A DNA stretch of 64,000 nucleotides from Lachnoclostridium sp. An138 (GCF_002160765.1 NZ_NFLF01000016.1:18462-82461), one strand, 5' to 3'; positions 52,707 to 63,821 are shown, numbered from the stretch's first letter. A program made the numbers and translations. Notes: generated by a model from the letters alone, not told the origin.

Positions 52707-54011
52707 TCACAGCCGCGTAAGATTAAAGATCCATTTCAGCCAGCCATATACAGAACTGGCACGGCGCGCAATCTGTCCTTCCCCACACACACGCAGCCGC
52801 CGCATCTCATCTTCTATGGCCTTTTTATCCGGCAGCTCCCCTTTCTCTGCCGTCTGGTCAAAGAATTCCGCAAAAATCTGATGCTCCAGAATCAGGCTCA
52901 CGAGCTTCAGCTGCCTCTTTTTATAATTAAGTTTGAATACCTTCTGGCCCTGGGTTGTCAGCGCCGCAAGAATCTGGCCCTCTTCCTTCCGTTTTTCAAA
53001 CAGCCCCAGATATTTTCCGGCATTGTAATAATAATCCGACTGCCTGATATCAAAGTCCATCAGCTCAGCAATCTGCTGGCTCGTCATGGGATTCTCATAC
53101 ATGTTTTCCAGAAGGGAAATAATTCTCTCCATGGAATTTGCCTGAATGAAGGGAATATCTGTCCCTTCCATGGCGTCATCGGTGCGCACGGTTGTATCCC
53201 GCCGCACCTCTTTCAGCTCCTCCAGAGAAATAGAGGTGTCCTGAAGAGAATAGTTTTTCGTCTGGACCAGTTCTATGGAAGAATAATTTTCCGGATCTGC
53301 AAAACGGTATTCAAACAGCCTATAAATCATGTTTGAATAAACACAGAATATCAGCCGGACAGGCTTCTTCACCTTCGTCCGCCAGAGCCGGTAGGGATAA
53401 TAGAGCTGGCGGATATGAAAATCCTTATGTACTACGTTTTTTGCTTCCATAATCACAACCGAAGTCCGGTTCTCAAAACCGCCGTCGATCTCGCACTGGG
53501 CATTCTCTACATGAATCGTCCGGCTGATGCCCCGGACGGTATCCACCTGAAAGTCAAAGACTCCAGTCCCCATCCTGCCGTTAAAAGTCTCTGCGTTCCT
53601 TCCTTCCCCCAGAAAATCATCCAGAATTCCTGAGAGGATCAGGCCATGAATCGCATTTGCTTCAGAATTAATATTGTTGACATCGATGGACTCATAGTCC
53701 GGCATCTCAATATGAGTCATCTGGGTCACATGCTCGGAAAGCTCCGGAATCTCCTGATAAAGCAGAAAATCTCCCAGCACATAGGAGGTCCGGCTGTCAG
53801 GCAGGATGTTGATTTTCTTTCTGCGCAGAATCTCCGGCAGAGAATCAGAACTGTCCCATTTGGCCATCAGGCGCGGCTCTCTGAATTCCCGAATCTGATC
53901 GGCCCGGATCTGGAAGATTCCTTCTCTCTCAACAGTTTCCGCAATCGGATATTTCCCAAAAAGGGCTTTCCACGCCTCATTGGCGGAAAGCCCTGTATTT
54001 CTCTCTGTCAT
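52707..54011 (-). CDS. Orphan PD-(D/E)XK nuclease-like protein (type II restriction-enzyme-like)
   Basis: 434 residues. The core motif is ENAQCEIDGGFENRTSVVIMEAKN, giving D176 and E189-X-K191, preceded by MGTGVFDF and followed by FHIRQLYYPYRLWR, as in restriction-endonuclease folds. A later part (~300-380) has a winged-helix-like segment with FLEN...MTSQQIAELMDFDIRQSDYYYNAGKYLGL. No methyltransferase is nearby. It may be a solitary type II enzyme, a repair nuclease or a DNA-binding factor. ATG 54011 with GGGAG. It follows the flavodoxin gene by 27 bp. Confidence 0.68.
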   Translation of the reverse strand: MTERNTGLSANEAWKALFGKYPIAETVEREGIFQIRADQIREFREPRLMAKWDSSDSLPEILRRKKINILPDSRTSYVLGDFLLYQEIPELSEHVTQMTHIEMPDYESIDVNNINSEANAIHGLILSGILDDFLGEGRNAETFNGRMGTGVFDFQVDTVRGISRTIHVENAQCEIDGGFENRTSVVIMEAKNVVHKDFHIRQLYYPYRLWRTKVKKPVRLIFCVYSNMIYRLFEYRFADPENYSSIELVQTKNYSLQDTSISLEELKEVRRDTTVRTDDAMEGTDIPFIQANSMERIISLLENMYENPMTSQQIAELMDFDIRQSDYYYNAGKYLGLFEKRKEEGQILAALTTQGQKVFKLNYKKRQLKLVSLILEHQIFAEFFDQTAEKGELPDKKAIEDEMRRLRVCGEGQIARRASSVYGWLKWIFNLTRL

Positions 54012-54038
54012 AGGCAGCTCCCTGCAGCTTTTATGATT

Positions 54039-54524
54039 TCAGGCCAGCTTCAGCTCATCCAGGATCTCCGAAAGCCTTTCCAGATCCTTCTGATCAGGAT
54101 GCGTCAGCGCCTCCTCAAAATTCTGCAGGCTGACCTGCATCCTTTTATCCTCCGGATGCTCTCTGAGCATAGCCACATAACGCTCTTTCACAGACATTGG
54201 CATCTTTCCCTGACAGTAATAGTGCCCGATAATCTCATCGCTCTCATCCAGAAGTCCGGCAGCTCTCTCAAAAAGCTTTCCATAGTACTCCTCGCTTCCT
54301 CCGAAACCGCAGGTGCCAAAGATAAACACTTTTTTGCCATGAATTTTTTCCGCCTGTTCCTTCATCTTTTCAGAAAAAGAGCCCTTATCTGTCCAGGAAC
54401 CCAGAAAAACCACATCTGCATCCGCAGGATCGTCTGTGAGCGTTCCCATATATTTCTTTTCAATCACATCTGCCAGCATCTTGGTATTGCCTGTGACACT
54501 GTCATAAAGCACACATATTTTCAT
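54039..54524 (-). CDS. Flavodoxin family protein
   Basis: 161 residues. The FMN phosphate loop YDSVTGNTKMLAD is at 7-19. VVFLGSWTDKGSFSEKM and KVFIFGTCGFGGSEEYYGKLF give the two ring-binding loops, with the usual Gly-rich turn. The C-terminal ~45 residues are charged and helical. Low-potential electron carrier; partner enzyme unknown. AGGAGG precedes ATG 54524. Confidence 0.93.
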   Translation of the reverse strand: MKICVLYDSVTGNTKMLADVIEKKYMGTLTDDPADADVVFLGSWTDKGSFSEKMKEQAEKIHGKKVFIFGTCGFGGSEEYYGKLFERAAGLLDESDEIIGHYYCQGKMPMSVKERYVAMLREHPEDKRMQVSLQNFEEALTHPDQKDLERLSEILDELKLA

Positions 54525-54680
54525 ATCGCAATTCCTCCTGTCTCTTTGATTTTATCACACAAGGAAAGGAAGTCCAAGTACTTTGCAGAAAATAGCCGGC
54601 GTTCAGACGCCAGACTTATGGACTGACAGATTCACTGAAATGAATAGAACCACGCTGCTATCGCGTGGTTTTCCTGATAC

Positions 54681-54718
54681 AAAAAAAGGCTTCCGGGGAA
54701 TTCCCAGAAGCCTTTTTG
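54681..54718 (-). terminator. tuf terminator
   Basis: AAAAAGGCTTC with GAAGCCTTTTT, then T-run on the minus strand, 15 bp after the tuf stop. A second hairpin (AACCACGC/GCGTGGTT, 54648-54670) follows. Confidence 0.93.
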
Positions 54719-54732
54719 TTACTGTATAAAAA

Positions 54733-55926
54733 TTACTCGATAACGGAAGCCACACGTCCAGATCCTACAGTACGTCCGCCCTCACGGATAGCGAAGGTAA
54801 GACCCTGCTCCATAGCGATCGGATGAATCAGCTCGATGGTCATCTCTACGTTGTCACCAGGCATGCACATCTCTGTTCCTTCCGGAAGAGTGATAACGCC
54901 GGTAACGTCAGTTGTACGGAAGTAGAACTGCGGTCTGTAGTTGTTGAAGAACGGAGTATGACGGCCACCCTCGTCCTTGGTCAGAACGTATACCTGAGCG
55001 GTAAACTTGGTGTGGCAGGTAATGCTGCCCGGCTTAACGATAACCTGACCTCTTTCGATCTCGGTTCTCTGAACACCACGAAGCAGAGCTCCGATGTTGT
55101 CACCAGCCTGAGCCTCGTCAAGCAGCTTACGGAACATCTCGATACCAGTTACAACGGTCTTACGAGTCTCTTCCTTGATACCAACGATCTCAACTTCCTC
55201 GTTCAGATGCAGAACACCACGCTCTACACGGCCTGTAGCAACAGTACCACGTCCGGTAATGGTGAATACGTCCTCAACCGGCATCAGGAACGGCTGATCT
55301 GTTGCACGCTGCGGGTCCGGAATCCAGCTGTCAACAGCGTCCATCAGCTCCATGATCTTGTCGCCCCACTCGCTGGACGGGTCCTCAAGAGCCTTCAGAG
55401 CGGAACCCTGGATGATCGGTGTGTCATCTCCCGGGAACTCATACTCGTTCAGCAGCTCACGGATCTCCATGTCTACCAGCTCAAGCAGCTCCTCATCGTC
55501 TACCATATCACACTTGTTCATGAATACTACGATGTAGGGAACGCCTACCTGACGGGACAGAAGGATATGCTCCTTTGTCTGAGCCATTACACCATCGGTA
55601 GCAGCTACTACCAGGATAGCTCCGTCCATCTGAGCAGCTCCGGTGATCATGTTCTTTACATAGTCAGCATGGCCCGGGCAGTCAACGTGTGCGTAGTGTC
55701 TCTTCTCTGTCTCGTACTCAACGTGAGCAGTAGAAATGGTGATACCACGCTCTCTCTCTTCGGGAGCCTTGTCGATGTTCTCGAAATCGGTAGCTGTGTT
55801 ACCAGCAACACGCTCAGCCAGAACCTTTGTGATAGCTGCTGTCAGAGTGGTTTTGCCATGGTCTACGTGACCGATGGTACCGATATTACAATGCGGTTTG
55901 GTTCTTTCAAATTTAGCTTTAGCCAT
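54733..55926 (-). CDS. tuf: Elongation factor Tu
   Basis: 397 residues. [19 protein letters not shown] and NKCDMVDD are the GTPase motifs; [26 protein letters not shown] and [15 protein letters not shown] mark domains II and III. It carries aminoacyl-tRNA to the ribosome. AAGGAGG precedes ATG 55926. Last gene of the str operon, 137 bp after fusA. Confidence 0.99.
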   Translation of the reverse strand: MAKAKFERTKPHCNIGTIGHVDHGKTTLTAAITKVLAERVAGNTATDFENIDKAPEERERGITISTAHVEYETEKRHYAHVDCPGHADYVKNMITGAAQMDGAILVVAATDGVMAQTKEHILLSRQVGVPYIVVFMNKCDMVDDEELLELVDMEIRELLNEYEFPGDDTPIIQGSALKALEDPSSEWGDKIMELMDAVDSWIPDPQRATDQPFLMPVEDVFTITGRGTVATGRVERGVLHLNEEVEIVGIKEETRKTVVTGIEMFRKLLDEAQAGDNIGALLRGVQRTEIERGQVIVKPGSITCHTKFTAQVYVLTKDEGGRHTPFFNNYRPQFYFRTTDVTGVITLPEGTEMCMPGDNVEMTIELIHPIAMEQGLTFAIREGGRTVGSGRVASVIE

Positions 55927-56063
55927 TTTGAATGTCCTCCTTAATTCATACGCCTCTGGGGCTGATTTGATTTTCTGTTTTATCAGATACTCGGCTAACT
56001 CTGATTATATTTCAAAGCGCCTTATTTTTCAAGCAAAATTTAGCGAAATCGCTTTTAAATTGC

Positions 56064-58178
56064 TTATTTCTTTGCTGCAAGCACTTTCTCCTGGATATTC
56101 TTCGGAACCTGCTCGTATTTCTCGAAGAACATGGAGTAGTTTCCACGTCCCTGGGTCTTAGAACGCAGGTCTGTGGAGTATCCGAACATCTCGGCCAGCG
56201 GAACGTATCCGCGGATCATCTTTCCGCCTCCGATGTCTTCCATACCCTCGATGCGGCCGCGGCGGCTGTTGATATCGCCGATAACGTCGCCCATGTAATC
56301 CTCAGGTGTGGTAACCTCTACCTTCATGATCGGCTCAAGAAGTACCGGATTTGCTTTCTGCATAGCTTCCTTGAACGCCATGGAACCTGCGATATGGAAT
56401 GCCATCTCACTGGAGTCTACCTCATGGTAAGATCCATCGTATACGGTCGCGTGAACGCCAAGTACCGGGAATCCTCCCAGAATACCGGACTGCGCTGCTT
56501 CCTCGATACCTTCGCCGACAGCCGGGATGTATTCCTTCGGAATCGCGCCTCCGACAACCTCGGAATCGAACTTGAACTGCTCGTCTCCGTTGGGGTCCAT
56601 CGGCTCGAAGCGTACCTTACAGTGTCCGTACTGTCCACGTCCACCAGACTGCTTCGCGTACTTGCTGTCCACATCCACAGACTTGGTAAACGCCTCTTTG
56701 TACGCAACCTGGGGAGCGCCCACGTTTGCCTCTACCTTGTACTCACGCAGCAGACGGTCTACGATAATCTCCAGATGGAGCTCGCCCATACCTGCGATGA
56801 TGGTCTGTCCTGTCTCCGGATCTGTGTGAGCGCGGAAAGTCGGGTCCTCCTCTGCCAGTTTTGCAAGCGCCTCGCCCATCTTGCCCTGACCAGCCTTGGT
56901 CTTCGGCTCGATAGCCAGCTCGATAACCGGCTCCGGGAACTCCATGGACTCCAGAATAACCGGATGCTGCTCATCGCAGATGGTGTCGCCGGTGGTCGTA
57001 AACTTGAAGCCTACGGCTGCAGCGATATCTCCGGAATATACCTTATCCAGCTCTGCTCTCTTATTTGCGTGCATCTGAAGAATACGTCCTACACGCTCCT
57101 TCTTCTGCTTTGTAGAATTGTATACATAAGATCCGGAATTCATGGTTCCGGAGTATACACGGAAGAATGCCAGCTTTCCTACGAACGGGTCTGCCATAAT
57201 CTTGAATGCCAGAGCGGAGAACGGCTCTTCGTCAGAAGAGTGGCGCTCAATCTCATTGCCGTCCATATCCACGCCTTTGATAGCCGGGATGTCGGTCGGA
57301 GCGGGCATATACTCAAGCACTGCGTCCAGAAGCTTCTGAACGCCCTTGTTTCTGTATGCGCTTCCGCAGCATACCGGAACGGCGCGGCACTCGCAGGTAG
57401 CCTTTCTCAGGGCAGCCTTCATGTCCTCTACGGACGGCTCCTCGCCCTCCAGGTACTGCATCATCAGATCGTCGTCCAGATCGCAGATCTTCTCAACCAG
57501 CTCGGAGCGGTACAGCTCTGCGTCGTCCTTCATATCATCGGGGATATCAACGATAGAGATGTCCTCGCCCTTATCATCATTGTAAATATAAGCCTTCATC
57601 TCGAACAGGTCGATGATTCCCTGGAATTCATCTTCCTTTCCGATAGGCAGCTGCACGCAGATGGCGTTCTTGCCCAGACGGGTCTTGATCTGCTCTACAG
57701 CATTGTAAAAGTCCGCACCCAGGATATCCATCTTATTGATGAATGCCATACGCGGTACATTGTAGGTGTCAGCCTGACGCCATACGTTCTCTGACTGAGG
57801 CTCTACACCGCCCTTCGCACAGAACACGCCCACGGCGCCGTCCAGTACACGAAGGGAACGCTCTACCTCAACCGTAAAGTCAACATGGCCCGGGGTATCA
57901 ATGATATTGATACGATGCTCCAGAGCGCCGGGCTTCGGCTTGCAGTTTTCCTGCAGAGTCCAGTGACAGGTTGTTGCAGCGGAAGTGATCGTGATACCAC
58001 GCTCCTGCTCCTGCTCCATCCAGTCCATGGTAGCAGTACCTTCGTGGGTATCACCAATCTTATAGTTTACGCCAGTGTAATACAGGATACGCTCTGTCAG
58101 TGTGGTCTTGCCAGCATCGATATGAGCCATGATTCCGATATTTCTGGTTCTCTCCAATGGATATTCTCTTCCAGCCAC
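56064..58178 (-). CDS. fusA: Elongation factor G
   Basis: 704 residues. [42 protein letters not shown] and [10 protein letters not shown] are the G motifs; GMGELHLEI and [15 protein letters not shown] mark domains III-V. It catalyses translocation. The start appears to be GTG 58178 with GAGGAGG upstream. It is 21 bp after rpsG. Confidence 0.99.
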   Translation of the reverse strand: MAGREYPLERTRNIGIMAHIDAGKTTLTERILYYTGVNYKIGDTHEGTATMDWMEQEQERGITITSAATTCHWTLQENCKPKPGALEHRINIIDTPGHVDFTVEVERSLRVLDGAVGVFCAKGGVEPQSENVWRQADTYNVPRMAFINKMDILGADFYNAVEQIKTRLGKNAICVQLPIGKEDEFQGIIDLFEMKAYIYNDDKGEDISIVDIPDDMKDDAELYRSELVEKICDLDDDLMMQYLEGEEPSVEDMKAALRKATCECRAVPVCCGSAYRNKGVQKLLDAVLEYMPAPTDIPAIKGVDMDGNEIERHSSDEEPFSALAFKIMADPFVGKLAFFRVYSGTMNSGSYVYNSTKQKKERVGRILQMHANKRAELDKVYSGDIAAAVGFKFTTTGDTICDEQHPVILESMEFPEPVIELAIEPKTKAGQGKMGEALAKLAEEDPTFRAHTDPETGQTIIAGMGELHLEIIVDRLLREYKVEANVGAPQVAYKEAFTKSVDVDSKYAKQSGGRGQYGHCKVRFEPMDPNGDEQFKFDSEVVGGAIPKEYIPAVGEGIEEAAQSGILGGFPVLGVHATVYDGSYHEVDSSEMAFHIAGSMAFKEAMQKANPVLLEPIMKVEVTTPEDYMGDVIGDINSRRGRIEGMEDIGGGKMIRGYVPLAEMFGYSTDLRSKTQGRGNYSMFFEKYEQVPKNIQEKVLAAKK

Positions 58179-58199
58179 GGGATTTTCCTCCTCAAATAA

Positions 58200-58670
58200 T
58201 TAGAAACGATAGTGAGCAAATGCCTTGTTGGCCTCTGCCATCTTGTGCATGTCTTCTTTTCTCTTCACGGATGCGCCGGTGTTGTTCGCAGCGTCCATGA
58301 TCTCGTTTGCAAGGCGCTCCTCCATGGTCTTCTCACCGCGCTTGCGGGAGAACATGGTCAGCCAGCGAAGAGCCAGCGCCTGACGGCGGTCCGGACGAAC
58401 CTCGATCGGAACCTGATAGGTAGCTCCGCCGACACGTCTCGCCTTTACCTCCAGAAGGGGCATGATGTTGTTCATAGCCTCCTCAAATACTTCCAGAGCG
58501 GGCTTCTCTGTCTTCGCCTCAACTCTTGCAAATGCTCCGTATACAATCTTCTGAGCCACACCCTTCTTACCATCCAGCATGATGTTGTTGATAAGCTTGG
58601 TGACTACTTTGTTGTTGTAAAGCGGATCTGCTAATACATCTCTTTTCTGAGTATGTCCTTTACGTGCCAC
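58200..58670 (-). CDS. rpsG: 30S ribosomal protein S7
   Basis: 156 residues. [35 protein letters not shown] at the start and [24 protein letters not shown] in the middle are diagnostic. GTG 58670 has AAGGAGG; a longer in-frame reading is not used. The 247-bp spacer to rpsL is long and could hold an S7-binding control structure, as in E. coli. Confidence 0.99.
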   Translation of the reverse strand: MARKGHTQKRDVLADPLYNNKVVTKLINNIMLDGKKGVAQKIVYGAFARVEAKTEKPALEVFEEAMNNIMPLLEVKARRVGGATYQVPIEVRPDRRQALALRWLTMFSRKRGEKTMEERLANEIMDAANNTGASVKRKEDMHKMAEANKAFAHYRF

Positions 58671-58917
58671 AATACTTCCCTCCTTAACAAAAATATTAAT
58701 TCTCAGGTACTCACATGTGATTTCTACTTGTGTTGTGCACGGCAAATCTATATACGACCCGCAGCCTAAGGGACGATATTTCATTCCGGCATGCAGACAT
58801 GTCAGTCTGCCCAACGAATCATTGTGTTACTGGGAGCCTCTGGCGGAGACTGTCTCCGGCGGGCTCTCACAGCGTGAAACCTGCTGTTTTTATAGCTGAA
58901 ACCGGTTCAGACTGGAA

Positions 58918-59340
58918 TTATTTCTTTGCGTCTTTCGGTCTCTTTGCGCCGTACTTGGAACGGGCCTGTCTTCTCTTGGCTACACCGGCGGTATCCAGCG
59001 TTCCGCGGATGATATGATATCTGGTACCGGGCAGGTCCTTTACTCTTCCGCCGCGGATCATAACAACGCTGTGCTCCTGCAGGTTGTGTCCCTCTCCGGG
59101 GATGTAGCTTGTTACCTCAATTCCGTTGGAAAGACGTACTCTGGCAATCTTACGAAGAGCTGAGTTCGGCTTCTTCGGGGTAGCGGTCTTAACTGCTGTG
59201 CACACGCCGCGCTTCTGCGGAGCGGATGTGTTCGTTGCTTTCTTCTTCAGGGAGTTGAATCCTTTCTGAAGGGCAGGAGCAGTAGACTTCTTTACAGATG
59301 TCTGTCTTCCTTTTCTGACTAACTGGTTAAATGTTGGCAT
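58918..59340 (-). CDS. rpsL: 30S ribosomal protein S12
   Basis: 140 residues. [42 protein letters not shown] and [34 protein letters not shown] are diagnostic. The KPNS and GGRVKDLPG segments are streptomycin-related sites and appear unmutated. AGGAGG precedes ATG 59340. First gene of the str operon. Confidence 0.99.
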   Translation of the reverse strand: MPTFNQLVRKGRQTSVKKSTAPALQKGFNSLKKKATNTSAPQKRGVCTAVKTATPKKPNSALRKIARVRLSNGIEVTSYIPGEGHNLQEHSVVMIRGGRVKDLPGTRYHIIRGTLDTAGVAKRRQARSKYGAKRPKDAKK

Positions 59341-59461
59341 TCCTTTCACCTCCTGTTGTAAGTGGCTGGCATGATGCCGGCCCTGTCAGGCTGCTGTGTC
59401 GGTAATCGACAGTTTAAATCAGCGCGCAAAATACCCTGTGTACTTTCGCGCACACGATAGT

Positions 59462-59499
59462 ATTATAATGACGAAAAACCCCTGTGTCAAGGGGTTTTT
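59462..59499 (-). promoter_or_regulatory. str-operon promoter overlapping an upstream terminator
   Basis: Perfect consensus: TTGACA (59485-59490), 17-bp spacer, TATAAT (59462-59467). AAAAACCCC (59474-59482) and GGGGTTTTT (59491-59499) form a terminator stem with the -35 in its loop, which would stop read-through from the MBL gene. Confidence 0.9.
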
Positions 59500-59597
59500 C
59501 CACGGCTTTTCATATATTTTTCCTGATTTTTTCACAGATTTTACCCGGGAGCGCCGCAAATGCTTCCGAGTAACCACAGCGGGCAGACCTTCTGGCG

Positions 59598-60416
59598 TCA
59601 CAGACGGTAGTTCTCCCCAATCACATCGCCGAACAGCGGCATGGGAAGCCCGTCTGCGGCCCTCTCACATACCTTCACCGCGCTTTCCCTCCAGCCGTGC
59701 GCATCCATCTCCGGACGGGGCAGATGTACTGCCAGCACATGACGGACCGTGAGGGCTGCCGCAATCTTTTTTCTGGACGAGGGGAGCCCCAGCAGCGGAA
59801 AGGGTCCGATCAGCCAGTCGATCACCGGGGACCACCGGGCCGCCCTCTCAAAAAGCTCCGCGTCAGGTCTTGCGTCCCCCGGAATCAGAAGCTTCCTGTC
59901 CCCTGCTTCCAGCAGGCAGACAAGATTCTGAATGTCCGAAAACTGGTCTCCCATATGGGGACTGTTAAACAGCGTAAGCTGCATCCCCGGAGCAGCTTCC
60001 AGCTTCACGAATCCTTTCTCGCCCGGAGAGATTTCTGTCAGCGCTCCTTCGGAAACCACCGTTCCTTTCGGGCTGCTTTGACGGATTTTCTGAATGACCT
60101 TCCGCGTAGATATAATAGGAAGCCGGGGATTTCTCCTCCAGGCCTCCAGCACGTCCTCCAGGCAAAAATGATCTCCATGCTCGTGGGTGAACACAAGCGC
60201 CTTCAGTTCCCCGCTTTCGATCCGGTCCAGAAGAAACGCTCTTTCTTTCTCCGGCGTGTCCTCGTAAAGCCTTTTCCGGTCCCGGCAGAAAACATCGATG
60301 CCAAGGGAGACTCTCTCCGGCTTTTCACCGGCCGCGCTTTTTTCGGTATCTGTTTTTTCTATATTAATAAGAATCCCCGCATTTCCTGTATGACGGGCCG
60401 TCAATGTTGTTATCAT
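59598..60416 (-). CDS. MBL-fold metallo-hydrolase
   Basis: 272 residues. The metal motif is FTHEHGDHF (H78, H80, D82, H83); later SPHMGDQFSDIQNLVCLLE and LLIPGDARPD supply further ligands, and LAVHLPRPEMDAHGW ends the core. Typical of UlaG-like or RNase Z-like cytosolic hydrolases of unknown substrate. ATG 60416 with GGGGAAAGG upstream; an in-frame upstream extension is less likely. It lies between the mgtA-like gene and the str operon with its own promoter. Confidence 0.88.
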   Translation of the reverse strand: MITTLTARHTGNAGILINIEKTDTEKSAAGEKPERVSLGIDVFCRDRKRLYEDTPEKERAFLLDRIESGELKALVFTHEHGDHFCLEDVLEAWRRNPRLPIISTRKVIQKIRQSSPKGTVVSEGALTEISPGEKGFVKLEAAPGMQLTLFNSPHMGDQFSDIQNLVCLLEAGDRKLLIPGDARPDAELFERAARWSPVIDWLIGPFPLLGLPSSRKKIAAALTVRHVLAVHLPRPEMDAHGWRESAVKVCERAADGLPMPLFGDVIGENYRL

Positions 60417-60506
60417 GGTATGCCTTTCCCCTTTTGCAGCCTTTGCAGTCTTTTTTATCCGTTCCCGCAAAAGAAAAGGGAATATTTTCCTGTCCTCCGC
60501 GGGAAT

Positions 60507-60536
60507 TTTCACTCTATCCTATTTCACTGTATCCTA
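60507..60536 (-). repeat. Two tandem 15-bp repeats at the MBL gene start point
   Basis: Units 60507-60521 and 60522-60536 differ at one base (TTTCACTCTATCCTA and TTTCACTGTATCCTA). They lie just downstream of, and touch, the -10 hexamer. A possible operator. Confidence 0.7.
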
Positions 60537-60565
60537 TCTTAGCGCGGCCTGCATCCTGCTGTCAA
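60536..60565 (-). promoter_or_regulatory. MBL gene promoter
   Basis: TTGACA (60560-60565), 18-bp spacer, TAAGAT (60536-60541). It starts right after the mgtA-like gene stop. Confidence 0.7.
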
Positions 60566-60571
60566 CCCGCG

Positions 60572-63310
60572 TCACAGAAGCGACTGATAGGTTTTCACAT
60601 AGCTTTTCTTTCCCACGGTCACCGCCGCCAGATATCCGGCCACAATCAGAAACAGCCAGAGAAAATAGCTTCCGGGCAGCGGCGTCAGCCCAAAGCCGCC
60701 GCCGAAAGGAAGGAAGGGCAGAAGCGTCAGCGCTCCCACTGCCAGGAACGTGGAGACGAGCAGGGGCGCGGAAGCCCGGCTCTTTACAAACGGCATCCGG
60801 GCCGTACGGATAAAATGTATCACCAGGGTCTGCGTCCACATGGACTCTACAAACCAGCCTGTCTGGAACAGGGCCGTAAATCCGGCCTGCGCCGCCGGGT
60901 CAAGGGTATGATAGCCGCCTCCGAACACAGCCGGGCAGATCACGAAGTACATCAGCAGATAGGTCAGAATATCAAACACCGAGCTGACCGGCCCCATCCG
61001 GAACATAAACTTCTGTACGGAAGCCGCGTCCCAGCTGCTGGGCTGCCGGAGAAATTCCTCATCCACATGGTCCCAGGGAAGGGCAGTGCAGGATACGTCA
61101 TACACCATATTTAAAAGCAGGATCTGGATCGCTTCCATCGGAAGGAAGGGCAGAAATACCGAGGCCGCCAGAACGGAAAACATATTTCCGAAATTGGACG
61201 CCGCCGTAAGCTTGATGTATTTCATCATATTCGCATAGACTTTGCGTCCCTCCAGGACCCCCTGCTCCAGCACAAGCAGATCCTTTTCCAGAAGAATCAC
61301 CTGTGCACATTCTTTGGCGATATCCACGGCATTATCCACAGAAATCCCCACATCCGACGCCTTCATGGCCGCGCTGTCATTGATTCCGTCGCCCAGATAG
61401 CCTACACAGTGGCCGTTTGCGCGCAGCGCCTCCACCACTCTCGCCTTCTGCTCCGGAGAAAGCTTCGCAAAGATAGAGACCTCCTCCACGCAGGCCGCAA
61501 GCTCCTGGTCCGTAAGCCCTTCCAGCTCCTCTCCCAGAATCATCCGGTCAGACGGGATTCCTACCATATCGCAGATACAGCGGGTCACCTTTTCATTGTC
61601 GCCGGTCAGCACCTTCGTCTCTACTCCATAGTGATGAAGAGCCTTTACCGCTCCGGCCGTGGTGGGCTTGGGCAGGTCAAGGAAGGCCAGATATCCGATC
61701 AGAACCATATCTTTCTCATCCTCCGCCGAAAACGCGCCCACAGGAGACGGATTCGTCTTCTGGGCCAGCCCCAGCACGCGCAGGCCCTTTTCATTCAGCT
61801 TTCTCACGCGCTCCAACACCTTTTCCCGCATCTCTCCGGTCAGGGGCACGATCTGTCCGTGATACTCGGTGAAGGCAGAGACCTGAAGCATCTCCTCTGC
61901 CGCTCCTTTTGTGATCATCTGCCGTTTCCCCTTCTGATCCTCCACCACAACACTCATGCGGCGGCGCTCAAAATCAAAGGGAACCTCATCGACCTTCGTA
62001 TAGTTTTTCTCCAGATCCTGAAGTTCCGGATTGCCCTGCATCAGCGCCTGGGTCCGCTCGATGATAGCCCGGTCCAGAAGATTGCGAAGTCCTGTCTGGT
62101 ACCAGCTGTTCAGAAACGCATGGCGCAGAATTCTGTCGTCTTCCTCTCCGTCTATATTCAGATGGCGCTCCAGCACAATCTTATCCTGTGTCAGCGTTCC
62201 CGTCTTATCGGTGCAGAGAATATCCATGGAACCAAGGTTCTGGATCGCATTGATATCCTTCATGATCACCTTCTGGCAGCTCATGGACACAGCGCCCCTG
62301 GCCAGGCAGGCAGTCACAATCACAGGCAGCATTTCCGGCGTAAGGCCAATGGCAATGGAAATCGCGAACAGAACGGCATGCAGCCAGTTTCCTTTTACAA
62401 AACCGTTCAGAAACAGAACCACCGGCACCATAATCAGCATCAGGCGCACGAGAAGCCAGGACACAGAATTTACTCCCTTTTCAAAGGAGGTCTCCGCCCG
62501 TTTTCCTTCCAGCTTTCCGGCCATGCTGCCCAGAACGGTTCCATCACCGACAGCTGTCACGACGCCCTTGGCGCTTCCGCTGACCACATTGCTTCCCATA
62601 AAAGCCAGGCAGCTCCGCTGGAGAGCCGGCGTCTCCCGGCAGTCCGGCATCCCTGTCTTTTCCACCGGCTCGCTTTCTCCCGTCAGCGCCGACTGGCTCA
62701 CGAACAAGTCCTTTGTCTCCAGTATCCGCAGATCCGCCGGGATCATATCGCCGGCCGCCAGATGGATGATGTCTCCCACCACAATCTCTTCTATGGAGAT
62801 TTCCCGGGGACCGTCCTCCATCCGTTCCACGCAGGCTGTGGTGCGGAGCATCTGAGACAGCCTTGCGGCCGCATTGCCGCTCCGGGTCTCCTGCACCAGA
62901 CGGAGAATACCGGATATCAGCACCATAACCGCGATGATGATCACAGACGCCGGATTTTTCTCACCCGGCTCTGCCCAGATCACTTCTGTAAAAAGAGAAA
63001 CCAGGGCCAGCGCGCAGAGAATCAGAGAAAAGGGATTCACAAACGCTTCCCAGATTCTCTGGCCAAAAGAATGCTTTTCCCCTTTTGAAATCCGGTTTTC
63101 CCCGTATTTTTCCCGGAGCCCGCTTATCTGCTCCCTGGAGAGTCCTTCCGGATAAGTGTCCAGAGCTTCATAAACCTCCGCTTCCTCCATGGAAGCGAAC
63201 ACTGCAAGGCTCTGCCCTGTCTCTTGGTTCTGAAACTCCTTCCCTGCCTTTCCGGTTTTTTCCCTGTTTCCGATCATTCGGATAAAATTCTTTCTGAGTA
63301 TGTTCTTCAT
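60572..63310 (-). CDS. mgtA: Magnesium-transporting P-type ATPase (MgtA/MgtB type)
   Basis: 912 residues. N-terminal extension and first helices ([28 protein letters not shown]) match MgtA. The phosphorylation motif is [10 protein letters not shown], with TGES in the actuator ([11 protein letters not shown]) and [19 protein letters not shown] in the hinge. C-terminal helices contain [22 protein letters not shown]. It imports Mg2+ under limitation. ATG 63310 has GGAGG; earlier in-frame ATGs lack one. A ~395-nt structured leader and palindromic promoter precede it. Confidence 0.95.
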   Translation of the reverse strand: MKNILRKNFIRMIGNREKTGKAGKEFQNQETGQSLAVFASMEEAEVYEALDTYPEGLSREQISGLREKYGENRISKGEKHSFGQRIWEAFVNPFSLILCALALVSLFTEVIWAEPGEKNPASVIIIAVMVLISGILRLVQETRSGNAAARLSQMLRTTACVERMEDGPREISIEEIVVGDIIHLAAGDMIPADLRILETKDLFVSQSALTGESEPVEKTGMPDCRETPALQRSCLAFMGSNVVSGSAKGVVTAVGDGTVLGSMAGKLEGKRAETSFEKGVNSVSWLLVRLMLIMVPVVLFLNGFVKGNWLHAVLFAISIAIGLTPEMLPVIVTACLARGAVSMSCQKVIMKDINAIQNLGSMDILCTDKTGTLTQDKIVLERHLNIDGEEDDRILRHAFLNSWYQTGLRNLLDRAIIERTQALMQGNPELQDLEKNYTKVDEVPFDFERRRMSVVVEDQKGKRQMITKGAAEEMLQVSAFTEYHGQIVPLTGEMREKVLERVRKLNEKGLRVLGLAQKTNPSPVGAFSAEDEKDMVLIGYLAFLDLPKPTTAGAVKALHHYGVETKVLTGDNEKVTRCICDMVGIPSDRMILGEELEGLTDQELAACVEEVSIFAKLSPEQKARVVEALRANGHCVGYLGDGINDSAAMKASDVGISVDNAVDIAKECAQVILLEKDLLVLEQGVLEGRKVYANMMKYIKLTAASNFGNMFSVLAASVFLPFLPMEAIQILLLNMVYDVSCTALPWDHVDEEFLRQPSSWDAASVQKFMFRMGPVSSVFDILTYLLMYFVICPAVFGGGYHTLDPAAQAGFTALFQTGWFVESMWTQTLVIHFIRTARMPFVKSRASAPLLVSTFLAVGALTLLPFLPFGGGFGLTPLPGSYFLWLFLIVAGYLAAVTVGKKSYVKTYQSLL

Positions 63311-63712
63311 AGCTTTTACCTCCATTTCTGACATGGAAGAAGCAGACAAGGCATGGAGCGCCCTGACAGAACACAAGGACTCCCTCTTTTCAGCCTTACG
63401 GACTGACAACAGACCCGATGCAGGGCTGAAAAAGGGCATAAAGATACCGCAGAAAATTCATTCTCTGCGGCGATGACGTGTCAAAACAGCCTCTCTGCGG
63501 CAAAACGGGCCGCCCTGTGAGGCTTTCTGTTCAGAAAAAGACGGCAGAATATTACGCGGCCGGATCTGCAGGCCGCATGCCGGGTTTTCCCTTATGACGC
63601 TTCATCGCTCTGTCTGCTTTCCGACTTCGGCCATTACAACCTTCCACGTAAGTCACCTTCCTTTTGATTTCTTTCTTCTGCGGGATTTTTCAGACTTTCT
63701 TCCCGCATGCCT
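63311..63712 (-). promoter_or_regulatory. Long structured leader of mgtA
   Basis: No gene recognised. Hairpins include TTTTCAGCC/GGCTGAAAA (63387-63395 with 63424-63432), CCGCAGA.../TCTGCGG (63447-63470) and GCGGCC/GGCCGC (63556-63576). No match to the M-box magnesium riboswitch was found by eye. A leader this long before a Mg2+ pump suggests RNA- or peptide-based sensing. Confidence 0.5.
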
Positions 63713-63753
63713 ATTTTAAACGCATCCGGCCCGGGAAGTCAACACCGGGCCGG
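63713..63753 (-). promoter_or_regulatory. mgtA promoter within a GC-rich palindrome
   Basis: TTGACT (63737-63742), 18-bp spacer, TAAAAT (63713-63718). CCGGCCCGG (63726-63734) and CCGGGCCGG (63745-63753) form perfect 9-bp arms with the -35 in the centre. Confidence 0.7.
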
Positions 63754-63821
63754 AAACTTTTCTGTTAACTTTTTATGAACTGTTACTACCCTCAGTTGAC
63801 AAGGACACACACGCATCCAGC

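Noticed and set aside
54525..54732. Possible small RNA gene between flavodoxin and tuf
   Set aside because: Two hairpins are better read as tandem terminators of tuf; no promoter was found.
61409..63088. Long open frame (559 codons) on the plus strand opposite mgtA
   Set aside because: Antisense shadow of a clear P-type ATPase; low-complexity His/Arg-rich translation and no ribosome site.
63311..63712. M-box magnesium riboswitch or yybP-ykoY element before mgtA
   Set aside because: Conserved blocks were not found by eye; only generic hairpins are seen.
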